NCBI RefSeq assembly: GCF_000203815.1
Contig: NW_004457639.1
Coordinates: forward strand, 1,426,001 to 1,490,000
Length of the DNA: 64,000 bases
Source: Cavenderia fasciculata
Lineage: Eukaryota; Evosea; Eumycetozoa; Acytosteliales; Cavenderiaceae
Reading direction: 5' to 3'
Shown here: positions 37,526 through 48,083 of the stretch, piece by piece
Numbering within the stretch: position 1 is the first letter of the stretch
Layout of the letters: every line of letters begins with the position of its first letter
Position numbers and translations under genes: made by a program
The notes under the pieces: model-generated
What the model was told of the DNA's origin: nothing
What the model saw: the letters and a program-made list of their open reading frames with translations, nothing else
Databases searched by the model: none

Positions 37526-37989
37526 ATGAGTGAGTGATTATATATCTCATTGAATATATACAAATTTATATTATTTATATTTATATAGTTACTCTTTACA
37601 CCAGTCTCTTGATCATTTTTATCCTTTCTGACTTCCATCCAAGGAAACCCTTTTCGTGAGCTCCATGCCTATAGAAACTTTTGTCTACATAGAGTCTTTT
37701 TTTTGCATTGACACGTAGTGCATGGTCATTGTAGGCAAGATAGACATTATTATCCATATTACCTACAAATTGGTTCATAGTTGCTCCAAGTGGTGACGTT
37801 GACATTCTTAAGTGATATACAACTCTCATTTCCTAAAATCATCATTTTTTTTTTTAAATAATAAATAGTAAATCAATTAATAATAATAATTATTTTATAT
37901 ATATTTATATATTTACATACAGTGATTCCATCAGCCTCCACGTGGTAGGTAGCAAATTTGTCAAACCAACCAACAAAAGAGCAAGGCAA
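36707..37989 (-). CDS. DNase II-like protein, with frame problems
   Basis: Exons read leftwards: about 37989-37921 (CSFVGWFDKFATYHVEADGI), 37832 to about 37600 (VYLAYNDHALRVNAKKRLYV, then GAHEKGFLGW), 37456-37213 (GLLLQHSLPKWPIQ and VSPFFGWNQEFFGI), 37150-36936 and 36930-36707. The YND..., H-x-KG and LLQHSLPKWP order resembles acid DNase II (GHTKGVL...HSVPNFP), lysosomal enzymes that digest engulfed DNA. Frames change near 37640 and near 36945 without a clear intron, so this is either decaying or carries assembly indels. The acidic C-terminal tail (EEEPDAPIEDDGEDDGDDD) is unusual for the family. The true start was not found. The DNase II assignment is by motif only. Confidence 0.45.
37456..37527. 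repeat. (AAAT)n microsatellite in an intron
   Basis: About 17 tandem AAAT/TAAA units inside the intron between two exons of the DNase II-like gene. Confidence 0.9.
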
Positions 37990-38420
37990 CTAAAAGGTTA
38001 CTTGAATTAAGCCATGTCGATGATCTTCTTTAAAGCAGATATCAATATCTATACCACCAACCATGTTGCTGTTGTTGGTGTCATCATTGATGATAGAGAG
38101 AAAGAAAGAAAGAGAGAGTGGGTCAGAATCTTCTCTTGTTGTTTTGAACTTTAGTAAGATACTTTAAAAGTGAGTGAAGAAGTAAAGTAATCATTCTTAT
38201 CCCTCTTTGCAATATTTCATTTGTGGTTGTGCTACATAATACATAATAATAATAATAATCTATTACTATGATGAGTAAAAAGAAACGTCGTTGAATACTA
38301 AAAGTTATTATTCAAAAAAAAGGGTTGTATTTGATATTTCTTTCTTTCTTTTGTTTCATTAAATTTCACTATTATGTTAAATAACAATAATAATTCATTC
38401 AATATGAATATTAATATCTA
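37990..38420. other. Intergenic between divergent genes
   Basis: Contains the unresolved 5' end of the DNase II-like gene and the promoter of the next plus-strand gene. GA-rich runs at about 38095-38120; otherwise AT-rich. Nothing else seen. Confidence 0.45.
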
Positions 38421-39657
38421 ATGAATAAAGATAATAATAATAATAATAATAATAGAAATAATGAAAATATAGAGGATGATGATAAAGAGGAAGAAGAAGA
38501 GGTAGAGAATGATAATAATATATCATCAACATGTTCAGTAGAAGATAATGATGATTCAAGTGATGAATATAGATATGCATTAAACGATCAAGACCAAGAA
38601 TATGGTAGTGATCACGATTACGAAATCGAAGAGCATTTGGGAGTGTTGGATGACATGGATGACGATGAAATTGATCGACTGTACAACGACCTAATATTAG
38701 AGAATGTTACTGACCCAACCGACTTGGTCTATAACTATCCCTTTCTTGGTGGATTCTATGATGAAGATTCATCAAACAATACACAATTCCTACGTAAATT
38801 GGAACATAAATATAATATAAAACATTCACCTGATCAACAAGGTGGCGATGAACAAGATCAATATGTTGGAGATGATGAAGATGAACAAGATGAAAATGGT
38901 GATATAGAAATGGATGAAATTAAAGTTAAATATATCGATCAAAAAGAAGAAGAAGAAGAAGAAGAAGAAGAGGAGGAAGAATGGTCAGAAGATCAAGAAG
39001 ACGAAGAAGAATCAGAAATTGAAAGATATCCTAAATTATTATCACCAATGACTTTATTATTCCCAAGTAGATGTCCAAGTAGAATTGATTCATTAATCGA
39101 AACTACGACCCCGACTCTATCTTCACCACCAACAGTCATTAAATCTGATTTAAAAGAATCACCTACTACACCAACACTAGGATCGCCTCCACCAACACCA
39201 CCATCATCAGCACCAAAGACAATAGAACCACCTCCACCACCATTATACATACCCGAAGATTTAGCAGCTGCCGATCGATTATTGGCAACCTATCTCAGAA
39301 CAGGTCTTAGTATTATGAGTGCAGGTGTTGGTCTTTCATCTCGTTTAGGGTATACCCAAAATGCAATGCTTTGTATGTCAAATATATAATATTAAATAAT
39401 AATTAATATATTAATATTAATTATTATTATTTATATATTATTTAGTATCAATATTCTTTTTTGCAGCAGGATTGGCAATATCAATATTAGGATCAATTAG
39501 AAATTATTATTTAGTTGCATATATTAAAAGAGGGTATGTTTTACCTGCCAAATACTCTATAGCAACTGTTGTTTCCTGTGCTGTTGTATTGGGTTCAATT
39601 AGTCTTTGGAAAGCAATCGATGTTCCTCAACAAACAATCATCCTCCCAATATTATAA
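38421..39657 (+). CDS. DUF202 membrane protein with acidic N-terminus
   Basis: Exons 38421-39372 and 39446-39657, about 387 residues. A long disordered acidic region (Asn, Asp/Glu and Glu runs, then Pro/Thr) precedes a DUF202 domain: DLAAADRLLATYLRTGLSIM, AGVGLSSRLGY, then in exon 2 FFFAAGLAISILGSIRNYYL and a third hydrophobic span VVSCAVVLGSISLW. DUF202 occurs in bacterial YidH and at the C-terminus of yeast VTC polyphosphate polymerase subunits. No SPX or catalytic part is present here, so this may be a VTC1-type partner of acidocalcisome membranes. That role is inference. Confidence 0.8.
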
Positions 39658-39704
39658 ATACAATACAAATAGATGTGAATTCTTTTTTTTTTTTTTTTAC
39701 TACT

Positions 39705-41019
39705 CTACTCTACAAAAGATAAAGTTTGATGTTTATCATCATTTATAGTTGATAATTGTAAATTATTTTCTTCCAACCATTGTTTGTTGTAAAGTCGACT
39801 AGTATAACGATGACCAGAGTCACACAAGACAGTGACAATAGTTTTACCTGGCCCAAGTTTACGTGCCAATTTGACGGCACCCACACAGTTGAGAGCGCTA
39901 CTTCCTCCCAAAAACAAACCATCTTGTTTTAATAGATGGTGTGCCATCTCGACACCTTCCATTTCACTTCCCTTGAACGCTCCATTTAATACAGCCTTGT
40001 TAAAATTCTCTGTCTTTCTATTGACACCTACACCTTCATAGAATGACCGCGGTCCAAATTTATCTACTACCAATCTATCTCTAACATCAAATATCACTCC
40101 ATTTTGTACTAAATTATATAATCCTGATCCTGGTGGATCAATTAACCATGTTTCTATTAAATTATTCTATAGAAACAAATAAATAATGATTAATATCCTA
40201 TATTATTATTATTATATATACAATCAATCTCTTTTGTTTCTCTGTTTACTCTTGATTTTAAATAATTTGAAATACCAGCAATAGTACCACCAGTACCAGC
40301 ACCACAAATAAAAGCATCTATGTGACCTCCTGAAGTTTGTTCCCAAATCTCTTTGGCAGTTCCATAAAAGTGAGCATTAAAGTTTGATAGATTGTCAAAT
40401 TGATTGGCATAGAATGCATTCTCGTCGACTAGACAACGTTGATAGGCACAATGCATAAAATGATTGGCATTGTTCATACCTACAATCGGTACAATGTTTG
40501 TCTTTGCACCGAGCATCTCTAGCAATTCAATCTTCTCTTTTGATACATTGTCGGGAATGTATAGCTCGACATTGTAACCTCTCTTTTTAGCAAAGGTGAC
40601 CAATGATATACCTGTACTACCCGCAGTAGCCTCTACAATCGTCGATACACCCGGTTTCAATAATCCCCTCTTCTCTGCATCCAATATAATCGATTTAGCT
40701 ACTCTATCCTTTGGACTACCTCCTGGGTTCATAAATTCTGCTTTACCAAGTATTGTACATCCTGTTGCATCTGATAAACTTTGTATCTAAAAACAAATAT
40801 AAGTATATTAACACTAACTAACTAACTACTAGTAGTATGTATGTATGTACATACTTTAATTAAAGGAGTTTGACCAACTGAATCCATTAAATCATCTGCT
40901 ACTCGACAATGAAATAATGATGATGATTTAATTTGTTGTTGTTGTTGCAGTTGTTTTTGTTTACTATCTTCATCATCATCTTCTATTTCATAAAATACTC
41001 TTTTTAGTTTATTAATCAT
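39705..41019 (-). CDS. Cysteine synthase/CBS-type PLP enzyme
   Basis: Three main exons: 41019 to about 40860 (Gln-rich leader then MDSVGQTPLIK), 40787 to about 40225 and 40167-39705. Fold-type II PLP motifs are present: NPGGSPKDR with the Schiff-base Lys, the phosphate/substrate loop TAGSTGISL (Ser instead of the usual Asn in GNTG), and the PLP-phosphate loop GAGTGGTIAG. The C-terminal GGSSALNCVGAV and TVLCDSGHRYTSRLYN match O-acetylserine sulfhydrylase and cystathionine beta-synthase cores. There is no heme or CBS-pair domain. It is closest in feel to fungal Cys12-type cysteine synthases. It likely makes cysteine or handles sulfide. Confidence 0.85.
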
Positions 41020-41211
41020 TCTCTCTATATATTATCTATCTCTCTCTTTATATCTCTTTATATCTCTCTGTCAAATTTGAAGATGATGATGAACATGGAG
41101 TCGTTTTTGCTAAAGTGTCTTATAAGAATTTTAATTTATTTATTAATTTATTTTTGTTTTTGTCAAAGTATTCATGCATGGTTGTGAATAATGATGATGA
41201 TGAATGCATTA

Positions 41212-41616
41212 TTAGGCAGTTACATTACAATTAAAATTGTATAACATTTCAAGATTAGTACCACCAATACCAGTAGCACCATACAGTCTAATACCATCAC
41301 ACGATGGGACAGTTGGTAAATTACAAATTAAAGGTGACCATCCATACAAAGCCTTGCAATATGGTAGTATACTAGTCTTCATTCCATTTTTAGTTAATTG
41401 TTCTTGAAAGAATAACATTGTCATTGGTGAATAATTAATAGTTATTCTCTTTCCATCTTGAACTACACTCGTAACTAGTAAAGAAAGAAAATTTAATTAA
41501 TAATGAACTAATTTGGAATCTATATATATATTATTGCATTGATACATACTTCCAGCACTGGAAATTGAAATAAAAATAAATAAAATTGCAAATATTAAAA
41601 TTAATTTTGGTGTCAT
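41212..41616 (-). CDS. Small secreted protein family, copy 3
   Basis: Exons 41616-41550 (signal peptide MTPKLILIFAILFIFISISS) and 41474-41212. The mature part (VTSVVQDGKRITINYSPMTM) keeps the four cysteines (YCKALYGWSPLICNLP, SCD, FNC) and the IRLYGATGIGG loop. The intron position matches the family. It is intact and lies outside the inverted duplication, so it is an older, more diverged paralogue. Confidence 0.8.
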
Positions 41617-42086
41617 TGAAATAATTTAAATTAAATATTTTGGTTGATATTGATTGATTGATTGATTGGTTATATAAACTCTAAGAGGATTCTATTTATA
41701 CTTTTCCCTTTTAAAACTTTTTTGTCCAACCATTTTACATGTTTGAGTCTTTTGGAAAACAGCAGAAATGACTCTTGAACATCTTTAATCCTTGATGACC
41801 ATGCCTGATGATCGATTGACAGATATATGTGTTTAACGAGAACTAAAAAATGACCAAATCGAGATGGGGATTTGTAAAAAAAGATATTTTTTTTGAAGGT
41901 GATTGACTCTTTTTAATTGCAATCAAAAAACCATGAGATTACTTTTCTCTTTTAAAGAGGTTGTCACCTCCACGAATGGGCTATTTTATTTTATTATCAG
42001 TATTTATTAGTACAAATATAGTTTGGTTAACTTTTTATAATTATTATTATTAACCATTTTTGGTTTAAAATATCGGAAACTTCAAG

Positions 42087-42536
42087 TTAGTCAGTTGTTG
42101 TTGTTGTTGTTACATTACAAATAAATGGAAATCTCATATCAAGATTTGTTCCACCAATGCCTGTGGCTCCATAGAGTCGGAGAGTATCACAAGATGGTAC
42201 ACCTTGTGGAAAGGTACACACCAACGGACTAAAGCCATACATTGATTTACAAAATGGTTTGATATTTATGATCATGCCATCATCGATCATTTGTTGTTGG
42301 AACAATATCATTATTTGTGGTAGGAAATCTATTGTCAATGTATTATTTTGTTGTTTTACTTTAGTTACTTGAAAAAAAAAGAAAAGAGAATAAACAACAC
42401 ATTAAATCAATATTGATTGGTCTACAATTCTATACATACTTCCAGCATTTGTAAAAGTTAATAAATAGAAAAATATTATTATTATTATTGTTAAAAGTAA
42501 ATAGATTTTCGAGTTATAATTAGAATTGGATTTCAT
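42087..42536 (-). CDS. Small secreted protein family, copy 4 (divergent)
   Basis: Exons 42536-42440 (an unusually long, Ile-rich signal peptide: IYLLLTIIIIIFFYLLTFTN) and 42367-42087. Core motifs are kept: FCKSMYGFSPLVCTFP, SCDTLRLYGATGIGG and FICN. The C-terminus has a Thr run (VTTTTTTD). It is the most diverged member here and is tandem with copy 3. Confidence 0.78.
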
Positions 42537-43205
42537 CTTTTTTGTTGTTGAACTGTTGATTATTAATGGATCATTTTGAAAAAGTATGTATTTATATGTT
42601 TCGAATAACAAAAGGTGATAGGATAGATCTATCCTATCACCCTTTTTACTTTTAAATTGATTAATTAATCAGACGAAGAGGTAGTTAAAAAAAATGTAGA
42701 AGGGTTAGAAGAGGAGGAAGTAGGTAGGTAGGGTAGTATGAATGAACAGTTAAAAAGATGAAAAATCATTGGTAATATTAGATCATCATCAATCAATCAA
42801 TCAACTCCACCAATATCATTATGGAAAGTGTCAGCTATCTTCACCCCCCTCCTACTCTTCTTTTTTGAAAATTTAGTGCAACCCTCTTGTTTGTTGGTAT
42901 TATCGATTGTGGAACCATTAAATTGATGAGAAATTCCACTTTTTTTTTTTAACCCTACCACACTCATTCACCATAATGTTTCCATATTATTATCCAATGA
43001 TAGTTGTTGTTGTTGATCCTAAATATCATCAGACGATAGAGATAATAAATCAATTCCATGTTGAATTATGATAATGAAATTGATCATCATTGCAATACTT
43101 TACTTTATTTTAAAAAGAATTCTTCTTTGTATTATTGAAATCAAGAATGTGTGTGGGGGGTGTGGAATTCTAACCAACCTACCCTTTATCTTTAATCTTC
43201 AATCT
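42537..43205. other. Intergenic, AT-rich
   Basis: No gene seen. Contains a palindromic stretch around 42613-42645 (ggtgatagga...tcctatcacc, near-perfect 14-bp arms with a very short loop), which could act in termination, and short G/GA-rich runs near 42690-42730. The rest is featureless. Confidence 0.45.
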
Positions 43206-43834
43206 TTACAATATTGTTGGTATTATTGCCATTGGCAGTGTTGTTGAGAAATTGATTTGTTGTTGAAGATATTTGAATTGTGTATTGAACACAATGTTGT
43301 TGTTGTTGTTGTTGTTGTTGCTTTTGTTGGTAATTCCATCATCATCATCTTCTTCTTCCTTCTCTACCTTTACGACGGTAATGTTGAGAGATGGAGAGTG
43401 TGGATAAACGATTTGAAGTTGCCCCAATCCTTTTGGCATTGTAATGGTTTGAGTTGAAGTTGTTGTTGTTGTTGTTGTTGGCTTTTTGAACTTTAACAAA
43501 CAAAAATGTATAACTAAAGGTTCTCCCTCTCTCTCTCTCTCCCAACTAAAACATTCTTGATTTATTATTATTCTATATGTACTTACTGAAAGGTGGAGGT
43601 ATCTAATACCACGACGACGAATATATCTGAGACGATTCTTCTTGAAAAAGCATTTCAATCTATAATATGCACTATCGATTAAACATCTCTCGTTTAAACT
43701 ACGAGTAGTGAGCTGTTTGGTAAATTGTTGCAAACCTTGAACCTTATCTATTTGTTCACACAACTCTGCATTTGACATCTTCTTGTTGCCATTGTATTCA
43801 ATATGATTGGCTAACCACTAGATATTAATGATTA

Positions 43835-43867
<33 letters not shown>

Positions 43868-44204
43868 GTGAGTCATCATTAATAATGATCACTATGCTAT
43901 CACTACCGCCCTACCACCCAACCATCATCATATTATACGATACATTATCAAATTCTCTAAACAAGAGGTCTCTTGCTTGTTTCTTTTCCTCTTTCTTTTG
44001 TCTCTTTGGTTTGTTTGGTTTCTTTTTTTCTTGTTTCAATTCTTGTGTCTTGACTTGGCCCTTTACTTGTTTGATTGCTTGCTTCTTGGCAAGTCTCATC
44101 GGCTTGGTAAAGGTAGTGGGAGGTGCATCATCTTCATCAACATCTACCACCTCTGAAATAGGTCTCTTCCTGTCGACCTTCTCCTCCTGCTTTGTTCTTG
44201 CCAT
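43206..44204 (-). CDS. Lys-rich, probably nuclear protein of unknown function
   Basis: Three exons joined in phase 0: 44204-43944, 43817-43587 and 43490-43206, about 258 residues. Exon 1 is highly basic (MARTKQEEKVDRKRPISEVV, then KQAIKQVKGQVKTQELKQEK) with several possible nuclear localisation signals. Exon 2 is a compact conserved-looking core (NAELCEQIDKVQGLQQFTKQ, then KCFFKKNRLRYIRRRGIRYL). Exon 3 has Thr and Asn runs and an acidic patch. The first residues MARTKQ coincide with the histone H3 N-terminus. It may be an H3-tail mimic or chance. Function not recognised. Confidence 0.65.
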
Positions 44205-44480
44205 TCGTTACCTTGGTAGTATAAACTAGTCAATAAAGATACAACACTCAACACTAGTTTTTTTGTAATTAAAATTTTTTTTTATAATTTATTTTTTTAT
44301 TATTTTTTTTTTTTTAGGCAAAATGGGTTGATGACCACAAGAGTTTCATTTTCTTGTTCCATTTATTTGTGTAGAGGTGCATTATGTAGAGATATTTAAA
44401 CTGTAGTTCTTGTTAACCAAGTTTATTGTATTATAGCAAAAATAAACTTTTGTATGTATAGAATAATATTAAAAAGATCT
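44205..44480. other. Intergenic promoter side of the Lys-rich gene
   Basis: T-rich runs and no coding signal. Confidence 0.4.
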
Positions 44481-44940
44481 TTGTATCTAGTTTAATCAGT
44501 AGGTGATATCCATTTTTTTCTCGAAACAATCTTCTACTAACAATTACTAATGTTTTTTATACATGGATTCCATATCCTAAAAATATGTAGGAGGGACTGC
44601 TAACTTTGATGCCAAGTCTTTTTGCCCCCGCATATTCATTGATAATCATTTCTTTTTTTAGTCTCTCTAGGTTTTAGTTTCATGTTGCTTTTAAATATAT
44701 TTACCTAAAAATCTGTGGATCATATTTGTTGAAAGTCAAAGAGATTGATTGATTCCCCTCGGTTGCGAGTTTCCAAATTTTGGAGTGACCAACTCCTTTT
44801 TGTTTGTGATCAAGTCATCTAAAATTTGGAAATTCACGACCGACTTGGCTGATTCATTATTCATACTCAAGATACATTACATTTAAAGAATAAATTAATA
44901 TAAGATTTCTTTTTAATTAATAAATATTTATTGTTTTATT
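44481..44940. repeat. Hairpin-bearing dispersed repeat, copy R1
   Basis: About 450 bp matching 47235-47660. It contains an imperfect hairpin with 24-nt arms at 44761-44784 (ggttgcgagtttccaaattt...) and 44818-44841, and a 33-nt loop. After it comes the shared tail gattcattattcatactcaa, then attaaatt-type DNA. No coding capacity. It lies just downstream (3') of hydrolase copy 2. It could be a non-autonomous element or a structured RNA locus. Confidence 0.65.
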
Positions 44941-45168
44941 TAAAAGATGATTTGGATATATCCAATGTTAGAGTATGATTGTTTTAGATTGTGAACGAAG
45001 TGGAGATCGCCAACTGGCAGTCTCAAACTGTCTACTGGTCACACTGGTTGGCTCGACAAAACTGAAATAGTCTTGTATGTCGCGTCGTAGTACTCGTTGC
45101 GAATACAAGGCCATTGTATCAACACGTATAAATTGATTTGAATTTTAAATTATTAATAATTATTAAAT

Positions 45169-46221
45169 TTAGAATAATGCAGTACCCCATAATTGAGCAG
45201 GATTTGATTTAATCTTGTTGGCGAGTGCATTGATACCTGATACAATGGCTGTTGGGTTGTGGAATGGGAAGTAATGTCCTGTTGTAAATTCAAACGATTG
45301 TGAGTTGGTTGAGAGTGATGTCATCAATGTTTGACGATTACTCCATTCTAGATCTTCGACATAGGAACTGTAAATATTGATGTAGGGAAGATCTTTGAGT
45401 GGTGTTGGAGTTGATTTGATGGTGTATGTAAAGTTGAGAATGGCTGATGATATCACCATAATGTTGTATTCTTGAATGGCTGTTTTGAGGAATTTGTTGG
45501 TACTGTCCAAGAATATATCTTGTGATGCTGTCAATGAACATTGAGTGTATCCAGAATTGACCAATGCATCTGGTAACCATCCAAAATAGGATCCAACCAT
45601 TCCTGATCTGGCCAATGGTTCAAGTGTACCCATATTATTCATATTGATATATCCTTTGACTGCATCGGATAGTGTGATGACATTTTGTTGGTTGGATGGG
45701 ATTAATCCCCATTTACTATCAGTTCCATCGATGCTGAGTATTCCAACTACTTCTTTGGGATAGGTCAATGAATAGGTTTGAATAAAAATACTTCCCCAAG
45801 ACCATCCAACCAAGATATACTTTCCAGTTAATCCAGCCACTTGAAGTGAACCACGAAGACGAACAACATACTCTTGAGTGGTGATTGGATAGGTCGACGA
45901 GTTTGACCAACCGTATCCGTAACGATCCACAAAACAAGCTTTACTAATATTCCAAGATGGCATATTGGCAAGTACCGATGGGATGATTGGTACCCATGCT
46001 GTTGAGAAGAATGGAAGACCTGAATCAAACAGAGCAATAGGTCCATTTTGATTGGCAGCAGTCACATTGGAATAGCATCGAATATGCATTTGTAAATTGA
46101 GGTATGATGGGAAATAGGATACACCAGTATCACCAACACCAAGGTATGAGTTCGATACATCTGGTTGAGAATAACTTACTCCAACCAATAGAGCCACTAT
46201 TAATATTGTTGATAATTTCAT
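45169..46221 (-). CDS. Secreted alpha/beta hydrolase, copy 2
   Basis: A 350-residue intact frame nearly identical to copy 1 at 31547, differing at a handful of residues (for example signal peptide MKLSTILIVALLVGVSYSQ). The nucleophile elbow GWSWGS and the GHYFPFHNP histidine are conserved. It has its own 3' flank (which again reads aaatcaatttata) and about 770 bp of shared upstream DNA. It lies outside the 29/53-kb inverted duplication, so it is a third, separately transposed or duplicated unit. Confidence 0.88.
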   Translation of the reverse strand: MKLSTILIVALLVGVSYSQPDVSNSYLGVGDTGVSYFPSYLNLQMHIRCYSNVTAANQNGPIALFDSGLPFFSTAWVPIIPSVLANMPSWNISKACFVDRYGYGWSNSSTYPITTQEYVVRLRGSLQVAGLTGKYILVGWSWGSIFIQTYSLTYPKEVVGILSIDGTDSKWGLIPSNQQNVITLSDAVKGYINMNNMGTLEPLARSGMVGSYFGWLPDALVNSGYTQCSLTASQDIFLDSTNKFLKTAIQEYNIMVISSAILNFTYTIKSTPTPLKDLPYINIYSSYVEDLEWSNRQTLMTSLSTNSQSFEFTTGHYFPFHNPTAIVSGINALANKIKSNPAQLWGTALF

Positions 46222-46990
46222 TTTTAATTATTATTATTATTAATAATTATTGGATATTATTTAAAATTATTATTATTATTATTAAATAATTTAAATATGT
46301 GGATGATGAATATAATTTGTTTGTTTGTTGATTATTTGTTTTGTTGTTGTTGTTGATGAATATTTTGTTGGATGATTCAGACATATTTATAGTTTACTGG
46401 CCCTAGTCAACTATTCGCAATAATCTTGCTAATGATAGTTACAACCCACATCTTGTTAATCCATTGTTGCATGACAGGAGGAGGGTGGAGGATGGGTGAG
46501 CAACCTTCATATTTTTAGTTTATAGTTGACTTGCCTACAAAATGAAGAAAGAAAGATGTGGAGAAGAGGATATTCAAAGACAATGAATGACATTATAATT
46601 AGTAATTATCCAAATATGGCAAGATACATAATATGCTTACTTTGTGGTTATGTCTATTGAGAGCAATGAGAGAAGAGGGGCAATGCTGACGTTGTGTGGG
46701 GGCAGGGGTGTTGTCATTGACGCTGTTTTTATCCGAGACAGGCCAAGCCAAGCGCATCAACCCCCTTGATCACCATCGGTCATGAGCAATGAGCGAACAT
46801 CACTGTCTGTCTGTATGTCTGTGTGTCATGCACATAATTACAATCAGTTTGCACAATACATAATGATTGTGACGATGTACGACAATCTCTAATAATAGTG
46901 ACATGCTTCATTATTATTAGCATCTTTGATACTCTCCTCTCATCACCCATCATCATTTCCTTTCTTTAATTTCACTTTGTTCTTGGCTTT
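46222..46990. repeat. Shared upstream DNA of hydrolase copy 2
   Basis: Reverse-complement match to about 30800-31546 and direct match to about 51858-52600, including the sequence near 46860-46925 (tgtacgacaatctctaataa). The match ends near 46990, marking the edge of the duplicated unit. It is expected to contain the promoter. Confidence 0.75.
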
Positions 46991-47234
46991 GATTAATATT
47001 TCATATCGTGGTGGTGTAGATAAATAGCTTGTTTGTACACATGACCATGATCACTTGGAGAGGACAAAAAAATTTAATTAAAAAAGGTTGGTGGGAACTC
47101 AAGAAGCATCACCCTCTTTGAAAGATCCTCTACAATGAATTCATTTGTATCTTTTATTTTATCCTACCCTAGGATGAACATTGCTATCAAATCTTTTTGC
47201 CTACCAATTGGTTCTTCTTAACAACTATCCCAAC
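46991..47234. other. Intergenic, nothing seen
   Basis: AT-rich unique sequence between the hydrolase unit and repeat copy R2. Confidence 0.45.
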
Positions 47235-47660
47235 TCGTCATTGGTAGCTGATATCCATTTTTACCAAAAAATGGATGTAATACGGAGCAGGTACCAACAA
47301 AGTTGATACCAAGTCTTATAGTTCCCCCAATATTTTTATAATCAATTCTTTTCTAGTTTCTTTAGGTTTTAGCTTCATGTTGCTCTCAAATATCTTGTCA
47401 AAGACAAATGATTCACTTGAAACAAATTGGACTTACTGTGCTTTCACCATAGTGGTTTGATTCACCTTGGTTCCGAGTTTCCAAATTTTGGAGTGACCAA
47501 CTCCTTTTTGTTTGTGATCAAGTCATCTAAAATTTGGAAATTCGCAACTGGTGGAACCCTTATCCAAGTCGACTTGTCTGATTCATTATTCATACTCAGG
47601 TTATATTATATTTGAAGAATAAATTAATAAAAGATTTCTTTTTAATTATTAACAAATTTT
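47235..47660. repeat. Hairpin-bearing dispersed repeat, copy R2
   Basis: Matches R1 over most of its length. The hairpin arms lie at about 47469-47492 and 47526-47548, with the loop gtgaccaactcctttttgtt nearly identical to R1. It ends with the same gattcattattcatactcag tail. An open frame at 47427-47615 crosses the hairpin and is not protein-like. Confidence 0.65.
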
Positions 47661-48083
47661 AAAGACCACCAAAATAAGAAAATTTTTCTTAGACACTTTT
47701 TTTTTATTTATTTGTATTTATTTATTTATTATAACTTTATCTTAACTCAAACACATCAAGAGCTCGCAATCCTCCTTGAGGAAGAGACCTAAGCCTACCA
47801 AACTACAAATTAGAGATATTTGTGTTGTCGCACGAGGTGACACATTGCTGTTTTTAGTCGTTGTGTGCACACTGAGATAACCGCCACCTCTCACATGCAC
47901 GTGATGCTGATTGGATCATACCATTTAAAGTAGATAAACTGTCTGAGGAGTTTAAAACGTAGCGATGGAATAGCTGACTATAAATTGAAGGATCCTTCCT
48001 TGGAGGGTCTCAGTTTCATTAAACCAACTTCAATTTATATTGTTATAATTATAAATACAACATAGTTAGTATCAAAGTAGAAG
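47661..48083. promoter_or_regulatory. Upstream region of the 650-residue unknown gene
   Basis: AT-rich, with a more GC-balanced stretch at about 47820-47920 (gtgcacactgagataaccgc, cacatgcacgtgatgctgat). A TATA-like ctataaattgaag lies at about 47978. Its promoter role is inferred from position. Confidence 0.4.

Noticed and set aside
47427-47615. 62-residue open frame
   Set aside because: It crosses the hairpin of repeat R2, is not conserved in R1 and looks unlike protein.
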